IMG/VR virus record: IMGVR_UViG_3300035388_000053
Coordinates: 1 to 39,269 of that record
Direction: 5' to 3' (one strand)
DNA length: 39,269 nucleotides
DNA from: a virus
Under the pieces are notes generated by a model. The model had not been told where the DNA came from. It ran no database searches and saw nothing but the letters and a program-made list of their open reading frames with translations. Shown one piece after another: positions 15,770 through 23,996 of the stretch. Each line of letters begins with the position of its first letter. Positions within the stretch are counted from its first letter, which is position 1. Position numbers and translations under genes: made by a program.

Positions 15770-16750
15770 ATGTATTCAAGAATTGAAGACTCGTTTTGGA
15801 GAGATGAAAAACTAAAGAAATGTTCCATAGATGCAAGACATATATTCCTTTATTTGTTGACCAGCCCTCACAGAAATATACTGGGATGCTATTATCTGCC
15901 GAAGATGTATGCCATGTTTGATTTGGGTATGGTTTCGGGAGGGGTTCCCGAAGGGTTTGAAAAGGGTTCCAAAACCCTTTCAGAACGGTTTGATGAAGGG
16001 TTTGATGAACTGTTGAGCAAGGGTTTTATTAAGTATGATGAAAGTACAAGCGTGGTCTTTATCAGGAACTTTTTGAGACATAATAAGATTGAGAACAGCA
16101 ATCAGGTTTCCAGTGCATGTAAAAAAATTGAGGAACTGCCCAGTACGGAGCTTTTGATTGATTTGGTTGACATAATAGAGGAATTGGCAATAGAAAAGTA
16201 TAAACCTATGATAGATACCCTAAAAACAAGGGTTCCACAAGGGTTCGCAAAGGGTTCCGAAAGGGTTTCGAAACCAGTAACAGTAGCAGTAACAGTAACA
16301 GAAGCAGTAACAGTATCAGAAACAGTAGCAGTAACAGAACCGGGCAAGCCCGATGATGCTTGTGAAGTTGAAACTGTTGAAAAACTGTCTGGTGATTCCG
16401 AAGACACAGATGAAACCGAGATTGTGGAAACAGAAGTCGAAATCATTTCAGAGATAGTTGACTATCTGAATGATACCGTAGGGGCTAAATACAAGGCCAC
16501 TTCCAAGAAGACCAAGTCATTGATTAATGCAAGATTCAATGAGGGCTTTGTTCTTGAAGACTTCAAGGCTGTCATTATGAAAAAGTCTACTGAATGGATA
16601 GGCACTGACTTTGAGAAGTTTTTACGTCCTGAAACTCTTTTCGGTACCAAGTTTGAATCATACCTGAACCAACGCAGCAGAAATGAGGGAGACTGCTTCA
16701 AGGATGCCTTAAGTGAATTTATGGCACGAGGGGAGGATGAGCCTGTATGA
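15770..16750 (+). CDS. DnaD-like replisome organiser (phage replication initiator)
   Basis: 326 residues. The N-terminal winged-helix region (YSRIEDSFWRDEKLKKCSID at the start, about 1-110) matches phage replisome organisers. A low-complexity Val/Thr linker (about 165-190) leads to the conserved phage C-terminal domain (YLNDTVGAKYKATSKKTKSL, about 225-310). Such proteins bind iterons at the phage origin and recruit the helicase loader encoded next. The gene itself contains two blocks of 11-bp repeats, so the origin is probably inside it. GAGGTGA precedes the ATG. Confidence 0.88.
   Translation: MYSRIEDSFWRDEKLKKCSIDARHIFLYLLTSPHRNILGCYYLPKMYAMFDLGMVSGGVPEGFEKGSKTLSERFDEGFDELLSKGFIKYDESTSVVFIRNFLRHNKIENSNQVSSACKKIEELPSTELLIDLVDIIEELAIEKYKPMIDTLKTRVPQGFAKGSERVSKPVTVAVTVTEAVTVSETVAVTEPGKPDDACEVETVEKLSGDSEDTDETEIVETEVEIISEIVDYLNDTVGAKYKATSKKTKSLINARFNEGFVLEDFKAVIMKKSTEWIGTDFEKFLRPETLFGTKFESYLNQRSRNEGDCFKDALSEFMARGEDEPV
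15939..15982 (+). repeat. Iteron block 1 (11-bp repeats)
   Basis: Three tandem 11-bp units with core AGGGTT (GAGGGGTTCCC, GAAGGGTTTGA, AAAGGGTTCCA), then an inverted copy AAACCCTTTCA. Further single cores lie at about 15995-16025. The spacing equals one helical turn. Confidence 0.7.
16228..16271 (+). repeat. Iteron block 2 (four 11-bp repeats), probable replication origin
   Basis: AAGGGTTCCAC, AAGGGTTCGCA, AAGGGTTCCGA and AAGGGTTTCGA follow one another without gaps. They share the core of block 1. Location inside the initiator gene matches many phage origins. Confidence 0.75.
16275..16340 (+). repeat. CAGTAA-type hexamer repeat
   Basis: About eleven imperfect copies of CAGTAA/CAGTAG/CAGAAG, encoding the Val/Thr linker of the initiator. 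They directly follow the iterons. An AT-leaning repeat here could serve as unwinding element or simply be a slippage-prone linker. Confidence 0.65.
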
Positions 16751-17316
16751 CAAGGGCGGAGTTCATCAAAATAACAATGATACTTAGGTCCAATTATCAG
16801 AAATACCCAAACTATGTGAAGTCTCTTGAAAATCCTGATGTCATAGATGTCCAGTATGCATTGCTGAAGGATTTGGAGTATAGAGCCTTGAATATTGCTG
16901 TTACCAGTTGGTGTATGAAAGAGAAGTTTCCACCGACAGTAGCTGAGTTAAGATCTGAGATTTACGACAATTCGATACCAGGCATAACTGATGACGAAGC
17001 ATGGGGATTATTTATGAGGGCGGTTAGAGATTACAATTACAGCAATGCCGATACATTGTACAAACGTCTTGGGGAAAAGGATGAGGCCCTGGAACAGGTG
17101 GCCAGGAATATGAATATCCATGAAGTGGCTACGAGTCCAATAAACAACCTGATGGCAGATCGGGCACACTTTCTCAAACTGTATGCAGTAGTCAAGGACC
17201 GGGTGAAATCAAAGGGTGTATTGAGTGATAGAGTTAGAAAAGCAATTGGAGATAATATGATCAGATCAATTGATGGAGAATCGAATGTGAAGCTTCTGAA
17301 GGTTGAAAATCAATAA
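16747..17316 (+). CDS. Phage replicative helicase loader (G39P-like)
   Basis: 189 residues. The N-terminal helical domain (RAEFIKITMILRSNYQKYPN and on to CMKEKFPPTVAELRSEI) has the shape of SPP1 G39P-type loader/inhibitors, which load the replicative helicase onto initiator-bound DNA. No helicase gene is present, so the host DnaB would be used. It overlaps the initiator stop by four bases. Confidence 0.75.
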   Translation: MTRAEFIKITMILRSNYQKYPNYVKSLENPDVIDVQYALLKDLEYRALNIAVTSWCMKEKFPPTVAELRSEIYDNSIPGITDDEAWGLFMRAVRDYNYSNADTLYKRLGEKDEALEQVARNMNIHEVATSPINNLMADRAHFLKLYAVVKDRVKSKGVLSDRVRKAIGDNMIRSIDGESNVKLLKVENQ

Positions 17317-17329
17317 TATGGAGGATGTA

Positions 17330-17491
17330 ATGAAAGAGATATATAAATGCAAATTACACAAGAGGGCTGCAAGTGACGGCATAAGTGCTGCAAGGATAGT
17401 TGAGAACAAATGCAGTGGATACAGTGAACTGGAAGAAGGGACCAACAAGACATGCAAGAGCTGCAGAAACTTTGTTGGAAACAGAAGTTGA
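17330..17491 (+). CDS. Small cysteine-rich protein
   Basis: 53 residues from the ATG at 17330, six bases after GGAGG (earlier ATGs at 17303 and 17318 overlap it). Cys residues spaced C..C..C...CKSC near the end. Probable zinc binder. Confidence 0.65.
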   Translation: MKEIYKCKLHKRAASDGISAARIVENKCSGYSELEEGTNKTCKSCRNFVGNRS

Positions 17492-17504
17492 CGAGGGATG
17501 ATTA

Positions 17505-17879
17505 ATGTTCAAGTTTAGAGTTTGGGACAAGATTGAGAAGCATATGTATCAAAGTGAAGATGTACTGTGCCTGAAGCTGAAGAAAGGTGAATTCGGTGCA
17601 TGCGTCAGGGATAGAAATAACGGAGCATATGAAAAAATCCTGAAGAAAGGCGAACATGAAATTTATCTGTACACACAGATCGATGACAAGAATGGTGAAG
17701 AAATCTATGAGAATGCCATTGTCAAAGGTCCAAAAGGTCTTGCCCATGTGCTTTATAAAAATGGCTCGTTCAGGATCCAATGGAAGGAATATGGATATAG
17801 CGACTTGTATGATTCAGCTGGAAGGATAGAAGTTGTAGGGAGCGTGCAAGAAAATCTAAAGTTGTTGGAGGTGAAGTGA
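17505..17879 (+). CDS. YopX-family protein
   Basis: 124 residues. FRVWDKIEKHMYQ at the start and YTQIDDKNGEEIYENAIVKG in the middle are the hallmarks of the YopX family, common in Bacillota phages. The molecular role is unknown. Its stop overlaps the next start. Confidence 0.88.
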   Translation: MFKFRVWDKIEKHMYQSEDVLCLKLKKGEFGACVRDRNNGAYEKILKKGEHEIYLYTQIDDKNGEEIYENAIVKGPKGLAHVLYKNGSFRIQWKEYGYSDLYDSAGRIEVVGSVQENLKLLEVK

Positions 17880-18115
17880 TGAAACAAGTTGAAATCAGGG
17901 AAAAGAAAAAATACAGCTGTAGGTGTCCAAAATGTGGATGTGAATTCCATGCACAGAAATCATTGTTCCAGGAAATGTTTGATGAAATTGACATGGGGCA
18001 TGGAAGCTGTCCAGACTGCAAGACATTCATTAATTTGACTGTTGATGAAAAAAACAACAGCATGATCATTACTCCATGGGAGGATCATATAAAATCAGTT
18101 CAGTCAAAGAGGTGA
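17879..18115 (+). CDS. Zinc-ribbon protein
   Basis: 78 residues from the ATG at 17879. Cysteine pairs CPKC and CPDC separated by about 35 residues. GGAGGTGA upstream. Function unknown. Confidence 0.7.
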   Translation: MKQVEIREKKKYSCRCPKCGCEFHAQKSLFQEMFDEIDMGHGSCPDCKTFINLTVDEKNNSMIITPWEDHIKSVQSKR

Positions 18116-18119
18116 GACA

Positions 18120-18410
18120 TTGCTTCATGAGAATAAGATATATCCACCACCTGACTATGTGGATTTAGAGAAAGCATGGGGATCATTCTATATAGCATTG
18201 GCTTATGAGAAATATATCACACCGGAGCAGGCATCAGGTCTATGGTTGAATGGACGGATACAGCATCATGAAAAGGATCCTTTCCTTGATGATGAAATTA
18301 TGTCATACAGGGAATCAGGAATGACATGGAGAGCAATAGGAAAACTCCTGGGAATGTCAGGGGATGCCTGCTATAGGAGACATAAAAGAGTGACAGTTAA
18401 AGATAAATGA
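18120..18410 (+). CDS. Small helix-turn-helix protein
   Basis: 96 residues from a TTG behind GAGGTGA. The C-terminal part (IMSYRESGMTWRAIGKLLGM then SGDACYRRHKR) is a recognisable resolvase- or sigma-like helix-turn-helix. Probably a DNA-binding early protein. Confidence 0.7.
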   Translation: MLHENKIYPPPDYVDLEKAWGSFYIALAYEKYITPEQASGLWLNGRIQHHEKDPFLDDEIMSYRESGMTWRAIGKLLGMSGDACYRRHKRVTVKDK

Positions 18411-18430
18411 AGATTATGAGGTGATTGAGA

Positions 18431-18649
18431 ATGAAATTGGAAAGACGTGAAGAAGACAAGATAATAGGTGCATTGGAAAATCATCTATGGGATAACGGAT
18501 TCAACAATGAAATATCAAGAGAATATGAAATAAAGGAAAATGAACAAAGTGTCTGTAAATTTGAGACAGATGAAGATGACATGATTGTTTTCTTTGATTT
18601 CAAAAAGACAGAAGAGGGTTATAAATTCCATAACATCAAGGTGTTGTAA
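18431..18649 (+). CDS. Small hypothetical protein
   Basis: 72 residues from the ATG at 18431. Acidic, with a beta-rich C-terminal half (MIVFFDFKKTEEGYKFHNIK). It ends on the A of the next ATG. Function unknown. Confidence 0.66.
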   Translation: MKLERREEDKIIGALENHLWDNGFNNEISREYEIKENEQSVCKFETDEDDMIVFFDFKKTEEGYKFHNIKVL

Positions 18650-18825
18650 TGGTGTTTACAAAAGCATTGAAGCTCATGAAGAAGTATGGAGTTTGTCCTG
18701 AATGTGGAAATGAAATGATATCTAATGGAAAAGGTGGTCTAGACGTAGAGGATGATTATTTCGAACGCTGGTGCAAATGTGGATGGAGAGTCAAGGTTAA
18801 CGAGAATGATGAGGTGATTGACTGA
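18649..18825 (+). CDS. DUF3797-like zinc-ribbon protein
   Basis: 58 residues: CPECG near residue 16, then WCKCGW near residue 44. This resembles DUF3797 proteins of Bacillota phages. Both ends overlap neighbours, so it is translationally coupled. Confidence 0.72.
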   Translation: MVFTKALKLMKKYGVCPECGNEMISNGKGGLDVEDDYFERWCKCGWRVKVNENDEVID

Positions 18826-19088
18826 TGATAAATCCATTTAAGGTCAGATATCCAGATAGAAGAACCTTTGAAGTCATCAGGGATAGATGGCCAATAACAA
18901 TATGGGCAAACGATAAAACCATGATAAGGATAGATGTAGCAAGAATTAAAAAGTCAACAGAAATATTATTAGTACTCATAGCGGATGTAATACTGAACAT
19001 ATTGTATATACCATTTCTGGCTGTTGATATCATGTTGCATTTTATACCATCGATATGGAGGGTGAAGGATGAAGACATTCAAAGTTAA
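18825..19088 (+). CDS. Small membrane protein
   Basis: 87 residues. Basic N-terminal 45, then one long or two short hydrophobic helices (about 46-77). It overlaps the genes on both sides. Function unknown. Confidence 0.66.
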   Translation: MINPFKVRYPDRRTFEVIRDRWPITIWANDKTMIRIDVARIKKSTEILLVLIADVILNILYIPFLAVDIMLHFIPSIWRVKDEDIQS

Positions 19089-19374
19089 ATTTACCAAAGA
19101 ATTTGAAGCAAAAATCAAGATAAACGATGAAGTATTAAAGCTGGATGCTTTAAATGATCTATATGGTCCTTATGAGAATCATGGTGAATTTGTTGAAATG
19201 ATTTGCAAGGCTTTATCAGAAAATGAATATGATGATGAAATCGAGTTTTTAGGACCAATAAAAAGAGATGGAGAACTGCCTTACAGATACAGTGGCAAGG
19301 ATCCATCAAAGGCACATATGGATTTAGTAGGTTTGAAAGTTTATTTTTCTATGGAATCATGTAAAGAAGTTTAG
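19069..19374 (+). CDS. Hypothetical early protein
   Basis: 101 residues, GGAGGGTGAAGG just before the ATG. Starts with a beta strand and basic residues (MKTFKVKFTKEFEAKIKIND). No family recognised. Confidence 0.68.
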   Translation: MKTFKVKFTKEFEAKIKINDEVLKLDALNDLYGPYENHGEFVEMICKALSENEYDDEIEFLGPIKRDGELPYRYSGKDPSKAHMDLVGLKVYFSMESCKEV

Positions 19375-19376
19375 TT

Positions 19377-19544
19377 ATGTCAAGAATTGGATCATGTAAA
19401 AATTGCATTCACATGGAGAAGAAGACTGCTCATGGAAGAATGAGCATGTTTTGTAAGAATAAGGCGAATCCCTGGAACTGGATAGGGTTTGCAATGGATA
19501 AGGACTTCTGCTTTAATTGCATACATTACAAGGAGGTTATATGA
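19377..19544 (+). CDS. Small cysteine-rich protein
   Basis: 55 residues with CKNC, a central Cys and CFNC, plus His, like the 14785 and 15599 proteins. The stop overlaps the next ATG. Likely zinc-binding. Confidence 0.65.
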   Translation: MSRIGSCKNCIHMEKKTAHGRMSMFCKNKANPWNWIGFAMDKDFCFNCIHYKEVI

Positions 19545-19888
19545 AATCTGAAGTATTGAATCCTAAGGAAAAATGCTGGGAGAAAGTGTTAAAAACATTC
19601 CCTGATGACGGATATATTTATATACAACCATTGAAACATAAGTACCAGAAAGAGCTTAATTTCAGTGGAATTAAGTGCGTTACCACAGAATCCTATGTGG
19701 TTGAAAAAATGACGAATGACAGTAGCTATGAAAGGTTTGATGTACCAACATGTGGCAATTGCATGATGGGACTATGCAGAGCTGAAGACTCAAAAGAATT
19801 TGATATGGAATATTGTGATAACTGTGAAGCTTCACTACACGATAATATATATTACAGAACCATGTTCAGGAAGAAGGCTGAAGGATGA
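19541..19888 (+). CDS. Cysteine-rich hypothetical protein
   Basis: 115 residues from the ATG at 19541 (AAGGAGG upstream; an earlier in-frame start lacks one). C-terminal CGNC, then CDNC, a zinc ribbon. It overlaps the dam start by four bases. Confidence 0.7.
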   Translation: MKSEVLNPKEKCWEKVLKTFPDDGYIYIQPLKHKYQKELNFSGIKCVTTESYVVEKMTNDSSYERFDVPTCGNCMMGLCRAEDSKEFDMEYCDNCEASLHDNIYYRTMFRKKAEG

Positions 19889-20644
19889 ACAAGACACCAC
19901 TTAATATATTCAGGTATGTTGGTTCGAAATGGAGCTTGTCAAAGGAAATCATAAAGATGTTCCCGGAGCACAAGACCTATCTTGAACCATACTTCGGATC
20001 AGGTGCAGTGTTCTTCACAAAGGGGCCCAGTAATATTGAGGTCTTGAATGATATCAATGGAGATATAGTTAATTTCTTCAAGGTCCTCAGAAATGACGGA
20101 GAGAAGCTGAAAGAGACGTTGAAGCTTGTACCGTTCTCCAGGGATCTATATCTTGAATCTTATGATCTTGACCCGGAGGAAGATATAGACAAGGCGGTCA
20201 ACTTCTTTATTAAGTCATGGATGGGATTCAGTGGTACATATCATCACAAGAGAGGATTCAAGTCCAGCATTAATCCGACTGGTCCTGATAATGCAGGTGT
20301 GTTCAAGAGGGTGGTAGATAACCTGGATATATACATAGACCGGATAAGGGATGCCCACATAGAGAACAAGAATGCAATAGATATAATAGAGGCATACGGG
20401 CAATACGAGGATGTATTGATGTATATAGATCCTCCATACCTGGTAGATACGAGGAAGAACTATTTATACAAGCATGAGGTTGACGACAACCACCATGTGG
20501 AGCTTCTGGAAGCACTAAAGGAATGCAAGGCAAGTGTGTTTCTTTCCGGATATGACAATGACTTGTACAATGACAATCTAAAACATTGGAATAAAAGGAC
20601 ATTGTCGGCTAAGTCGGAGGGATTGCTCCCTCTTTCTCGCCTAA

Positions 20645-20678
20645 GAACTGTACGTGTCACTTTCATGACATACAGCTC
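20645..20678 (-). ncRNA. Group II intron domain V
   Basis: Minus strand GAGCTGTATG...GAAA...CGTACAGTTC: a 34-base hairpin with GAAA tetraloop and the mid-stem bulge, the catalytic heart of group II ribozymes. Confidence 0.88.
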
Positions 20679-20694
20679 AAGCATACTTTTTATC

Positions 20695-22212
20695 CTAATT
20701 ATCTTGGCTCTTTCTTTTAGTATTGTACTTATTTTCACGCTTTTTAAAGTATTCTCCCAAAGTTGCATCATAAGGGCTAGCATTATGTTTTATCATTGTG
20801 TGTCTTTTTATTGGTGTCTGCAACATTCTTTTCAATTGACTATTTTCAATTGGATCTGTAAGCGTCCAGTTGTTTTTACTTTTTCCTGTGAAATCTGGTT
20901 TGTAGTATCTCTTATTTATCCATTTTGCTGATTTCTTAGGATGTAATCGTTCTAAAAACCTTCGATTCACTTTATATATATGAAAATCCACTTTCGAGAA
21001 CGTTTCTTTAGATACCATTGGACGCCAATAGTTTGCTTTGCCAATAATAATTGGATTCAGCATATTAATAACCTTCCCTATGTTATGACCGTTCAGTTCA
21101 TGCACCTTATCAGAAATCTGTCTCATACTCTTTTTAACGGCTTCTTTTGATGGTTTAATTAGTAGCTTTTCGCCTGTGGATGTTTGATATATTCTAACAT
21201 TGAAACTTAGGAAATCGAAGCCTTCCGTAATTTCTACCACTCTTGTTTTACTGGGTTCCAATTCAAGTCCTCTGACTTCTAGATAGGGCTTTAGTTTGTC
21301 ATAAATCGCCTCTGCATCTTCTTTGCTCTTACACATAATTACAAAGTCATCCGCATATCTTGTCATAGCATAGCGAGTTCTATTGTATGTATACTGGTGA
21401 CCATTATTCCTAATGTATTTTTTGTATTTTATGTCCAGGTGTTCCTCCATTCCATGTAATGCAATATTTGCTAATAATGGCGAAATGACTGAGCCCTGTC
21501 CACTGCCTTCTTCCGTTCTTTTAAATACATTATTGTCTACATAACCTGCTTTCAGCCATCTTTCTGTTACCGTTTTTCCTGGAAAATCTTTTATCTGTTC
21601 CATAATATAATCATGTTTTAGATTGTCAAAACAGCCTTTGAAGTCACCCTCAAATATCCATCTTTTCTTTCTTTGTGAGCAGGATTTGAAAATCCTTTCT
21701 ATTGCATCATGACATCCTCTTTTGGGTCTGAATCCATATGAAGTCGGTTCAAACCTTACTTCCCATTGTGGTTCGAGTGCCATTTTTGCAATATTCTGAT
21801 ATATACGGTCCTTTATCGTTGGTATGCTTAACGGTCTGAGTTTTCCATTTTTCTTTTTGATATAGGTTCTATGGGATGGTTTTGGACGGTGAAAGTTTAT
21901 TTGATAGTCTTTCATCTTTCGATATAGTCTAATCCTTTCCCTGTCAGTTAAAACTGTAAATCCGTCGACACCTGCTGTTTTTTTCCCTTTATTGATTTGG
22001 GTAATTCTTTTTATTGATAACAGCAATGCTGACTTGCTGCGCATCAACAATCTTTGAAGTTCTCTTACTTTGCGTTTCATTCCACGACTTTCGGCACGGT
22101 ATATTCGTTGTTGCAGTTTTTCTACATGTCTGTAAACATGAACCCAATTAATTTGTTTCCATGTAAGATTGTTAGGTAATGTGGACTTCATTATTAATGA
22201 AGCATTTCTCAT
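20695..22212 (-). CDS. ltrA: Group II intron reverse transcriptase/maturase without HNH endonuclease domain
   Basis: 505 residues with GGGAGG before the ATG. RVT_N-type N-terminus (about 15-90), reverse transcriptase fingers and palm with YADD (286-289) and GSGQGSVISP, then a maturase X domain (about 350-470). Chloroplast-like relatives usually go on to an HNH domain after ASPYDATLGEY. Here the protein stops about 25 residues later, 16 bases before domain V. So En is absent, and mobility, if any, would use pre-existing DNA ends. All key RT residues are intact. Confidence 0.92.
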   Translation of the reverse strand: MRNASLIMKSTLPNNLTWKQINWVHVYRHVEKLQQRIYRAESRGMKRKVRELQRLLMRSKSALLLSIKRITQINKGKKTAGVDGFTVLTDRERIRLYRKMKDYQINFHRPKPSHRTYIKKKNGKLRPLSIPTIKDRIYQNIAKMALEPQWEVRFEPTSYGFRPKRGCHDAIERIFKSCSQRKKRWIFEGDFKGCFDNLKHDYIMEQIKDFPGKTVTERWLKAGYVDNNVFKRTEEGSGQGSVISPLLANIALHGMEEHLDIKYKKYIRNNGHQYTYNRTRYAMTRYADDFVIMCKSKEDAEAIYDKLKPYLEVRGLELEPSKTRVVEITEGFDFLSFNVRIYQTSTGEKLLIKPSKEAVKKSMRQISDKVHELNGHNIGKVINMLNPIIIGKANYWRPMVSKETFSKVDFHIYKVNRRFLERLHPKKSAKWINKRYYKPDFTGKSKNNWTLTDPIENSQLKRMLQTPIKRHTMIKHNASPYDATLGEYFKKRENKYNTKRKSQDN

Positions 22213-22993
22213 CTGTTACCTCCCTTTGGAAATACTGCTTTCCGCTTTATTCCGTGTTGTACACCAGTTAGAAGTCAGCACCCTTTCAGGTATGTTCTTT
22301 GACATTATCTACCCAGTTATTTCTTATTCCTGTTGGTTTGCACCGTGGTAGCATTAGCTTTTTCTAACGTTCCTTTACCCTCTAAAGAATTGTATCTTCC
22401 TTACGGTTAACCTACCATTCATATGGACTCTATAGGGCTTATCAAGTTTGACTTCTATTAGTTACGAATGGGTTAGGTCTAATCAATACGCCGACAGATG
22501 TATGGGTAGTTGCACATGCACGACGAGAATTGCATTTTCCTATCTGTAATGCAATAGTTAAACATATCCTATCTATTGCTGCCCTTAACGACGCTTAATC
22601 ATAAACCATACCATTCTTTCCATTGCCCTTGACCATCTTGGATACTAGATTATCAATTAGGCTTTTCTTCATGCAACCTACCCCAGAATTACTTCTGACG
22701 CAGTTTCGGATAGGAATATCTTTACTACTAAGACAGCAGAATAACTCTGCACTAATATTATTACAAGAAGAAGCCACTTCTTGTCGCACCAAGTCATATT
22801 GCTCTTCTCATTGTGGAGAGAATTATGACAGGAGAAGGACAGAGGTAATATGGACCAATGTAAAAATTGATGACCAGTTGAGGTTTGGATGAAGGTGAGA
22901 AATCAAAGGGTATTACTTGAATTTCAAAACATGAAAAATTGTTGTTTTATATAGATATGTATTATTGAAAATCATAAAGAACTAGGAGGGAAC

Positions 22994-23098
22994 ATGATAA
23001 GAATAAAAATTTCTGTTGATGGCAAAGAGGAGAAAAGAATAATGAAGAGATTAGAGAAGAAGTTAAAGATTGACATGGTGGAGTTGGAGGTTGATTGA
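22994..23098 (+). CDS. Very small basic protein
   Basis: 34 residues (MIRIKISVDGKEEKRIMKRL and on), GGAGGG seven bases upstream. It ends on the A of the next ATG. The 101 bases before it (22893-22993) hold no gene. Function unknown. Confidence 0.6.
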   Translation: MIRIKISVDGKEEKRIMKRLEKKLKIDMVELEVD

Positions 23099-23247
23099 TG
23101 ATTGCGTTTTTTATATTAGCTGCTTTGGTATTTATTATTGGGGAGTATCTAAGAAGTTGCGTAAAAGAGAAACATATATATTTGTTAGGACTTTATGTAG
23201 GAATGCTTGCACAAACGATTATCCATTTAGCCTTGCAGTGGAGATAA
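23098..23247 (+). CDS. Small membrane protein
   Basis: 49 residues, two hydrophobic stretches (about 2-16 and 28-46) around a basic loop. Coupled to the previous gene by TGATG and followed closely by the next. Preferred to a competing frame (23070-23255) that has no ribosome site. Confidence 0.6.
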   Translation: MIAFFILAALVFIIGEYLRSCVKEKHIYLLGLYVGMLAQTIIHLALQWR

Positions 23248-23251
23248 GAGT

Positions 23252-23686
23252 ATGAGTGATGTGAAAAAAGGAATGAAACAGCATATAACAACAGAGCAAT
23301 TGTGGGAGTTGTCTAAATGGAGTGTACTTGAACAAGAAAAGACATGGGATGAAATAGTGACATTCAATACTATGATGGGGTATGAATGGAATTTGACTCC
23401 TGAAGAATCCAAAAAATACACATTTAACAAATGTTGTGAGGATTCAGCCAGTTGGACTACGATAGGGAAGATGATTGAACTTATTGGACAGCATATTGAC
23501 ACTATAGAACCAGATGATGGTGGGTGGAATATTGGAATAATTATCAATTCCAAATTTAATGCTAAACATGGTGGATATGATGTGTCTATTAAAAATATGA
23601 AAGCAATTGAACTGTGTGATGCACTATGGGAATCAGTGAAATATGTATTGAAGGAGATAAATGATGATAAAGCAAAGCCTGAATGA
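23252..23686 (+). CDS. Phage early protein, paralogue of the 28066 protein
   Basis: 144 residues. Start MKQHITTEQLWELS (from residue 8), a middle IGKMIELIGQHI, and an end IELCDALWESVKYVL are matched in the 28066-28476 protein by MKQHVYVEDLEKLS, IGRMLHVIEK and GLCDALFKVIMDMV. The family is common in Bacillota phages but has no known role. Weak ribosome site. Confidence 0.72.
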   Translation: MSDVKKGMKQHITTEQLWELSKWSVLEQEKTWDEIVTFNTMMGYEWNLTPEESKKYTFNKCCEDSASWTTIGKMIELIGQHIDTIEPDDGGWNIGIIINSKFNAKHGGYDVSIKNMKAIELCDALWESVKYVLKEINDDKAKPE

Positions 23687-23996
23687 ATGGAGAAAAAAAG
23701 GAACCAGGAGGTTTGGTGATGATTTTGAAAATTGGAAGTTCATATGTCCTGCATGTGGACATGTAGCTTCAGGAAAAGATTTTAAGGATGCAGGAGCTGA
23801 ACCTAACGAGATGTATCAGACTTGCATAGGCAGACATAATAGAAAAGGGAATGATGGACTGGATTCGAAAGATGATGGAAATGGATGCAATTTGGCAGCT
23901 TTTGGTTTATTAGGAACAATGGGAAAAGGCAGAATAGTGATTGCAGAAGATGGATCTGAAGTTGAAGTGTTTGATTTTGCTGAGGTTGAAAAATGA
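23661..23996 (+). CDS. VVA0879-like phage protein
   Basis: 111 residues, AAGGAG upstream. SLNEWRKKGTRRFGDDFENW followed by CPACGH...DFKDAG...CIGR matches the phage family annotated VVA0879. Two Cys near CPAC and further Cys suggest a metal site. Role unknown. Confidence 0.78.
   Translation: MMIKQSLNEWRKKGTRRFGDDFENWKFICPACGHVASGKDFKDAGAEPNEMYQTCIGRHNRKGNDGLDSKDDGNGCNLAAFGLLGTMGKGRIVIAEDGSEVEVFDFAEVEK

Larger units (their letters stand above)
20604..22789 (-). mobile_element. Group II intron, full length, inserted antisense in dam
   Basis: About 2186 bases. The minus-strand 5' end is GTGCGAC (22783-22789). The 3' end is GCCGAC at 20604, after a domain VI hairpin (GAGGGA-GCAA-TCCCTC). A canonical 34-base domain V is at 20645-20678. 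The 577 bases from 22213 to 22789 hold domains I-IV and no other gene. An AAGTCA segment near 22449-22456 could be EBS1 for the TGACTT next to the 5' splice site. Exact joining of dam on removal supports both ends. Confidence 0.9.
19885..22892 (+). pseudogene. dam: Phage Dam (DNA adenine methylase), split by an antisense group II intron
   Basis: The 5' part (19885-20603) has FRYVGSKWSL, the AdoMet motif EPYFGSGAVFF and the catalytic DPPY, about 239 residues. The 3' part (22790-22892) encodes KSYCSSHCGENYDRRRTEVI to a stop, with the usual RTEVIW end. Removing 20604-22789 joins the parts in phase (ATT|C giving Phe-Lys), about 274 residues in all. The intron lies on the opposite strand, so splicing cannot repair this mRNA. 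The gene reads on into the intron and would give a truncated protein with an unrelated tail. Intact Dam would have modified phage DNA or regulated timing. Confidence 0.88.

Noticed and set aside
16275-16340. CRISPR-like short repeats
   Set aside because: The units are contiguous hexamers inside a coding sequence, with no spacers and no cas genes.
20604-20931. Extended dam reading frame past 20603
   Set aside because: These codons are antisense intron sequence. The true dam end is at 22790-22892.
22623-22892. 89-residue rightward gene
   Set aside because: Its first half is intron sequence and its second half is the dam 3' fragment. It has no ribosome site.
23070-23255. 61-residue rightward frame
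   Set aside because: It overlaps two better frames (22994-23098 and 23098-23247), which have coupling or a ribosome site.
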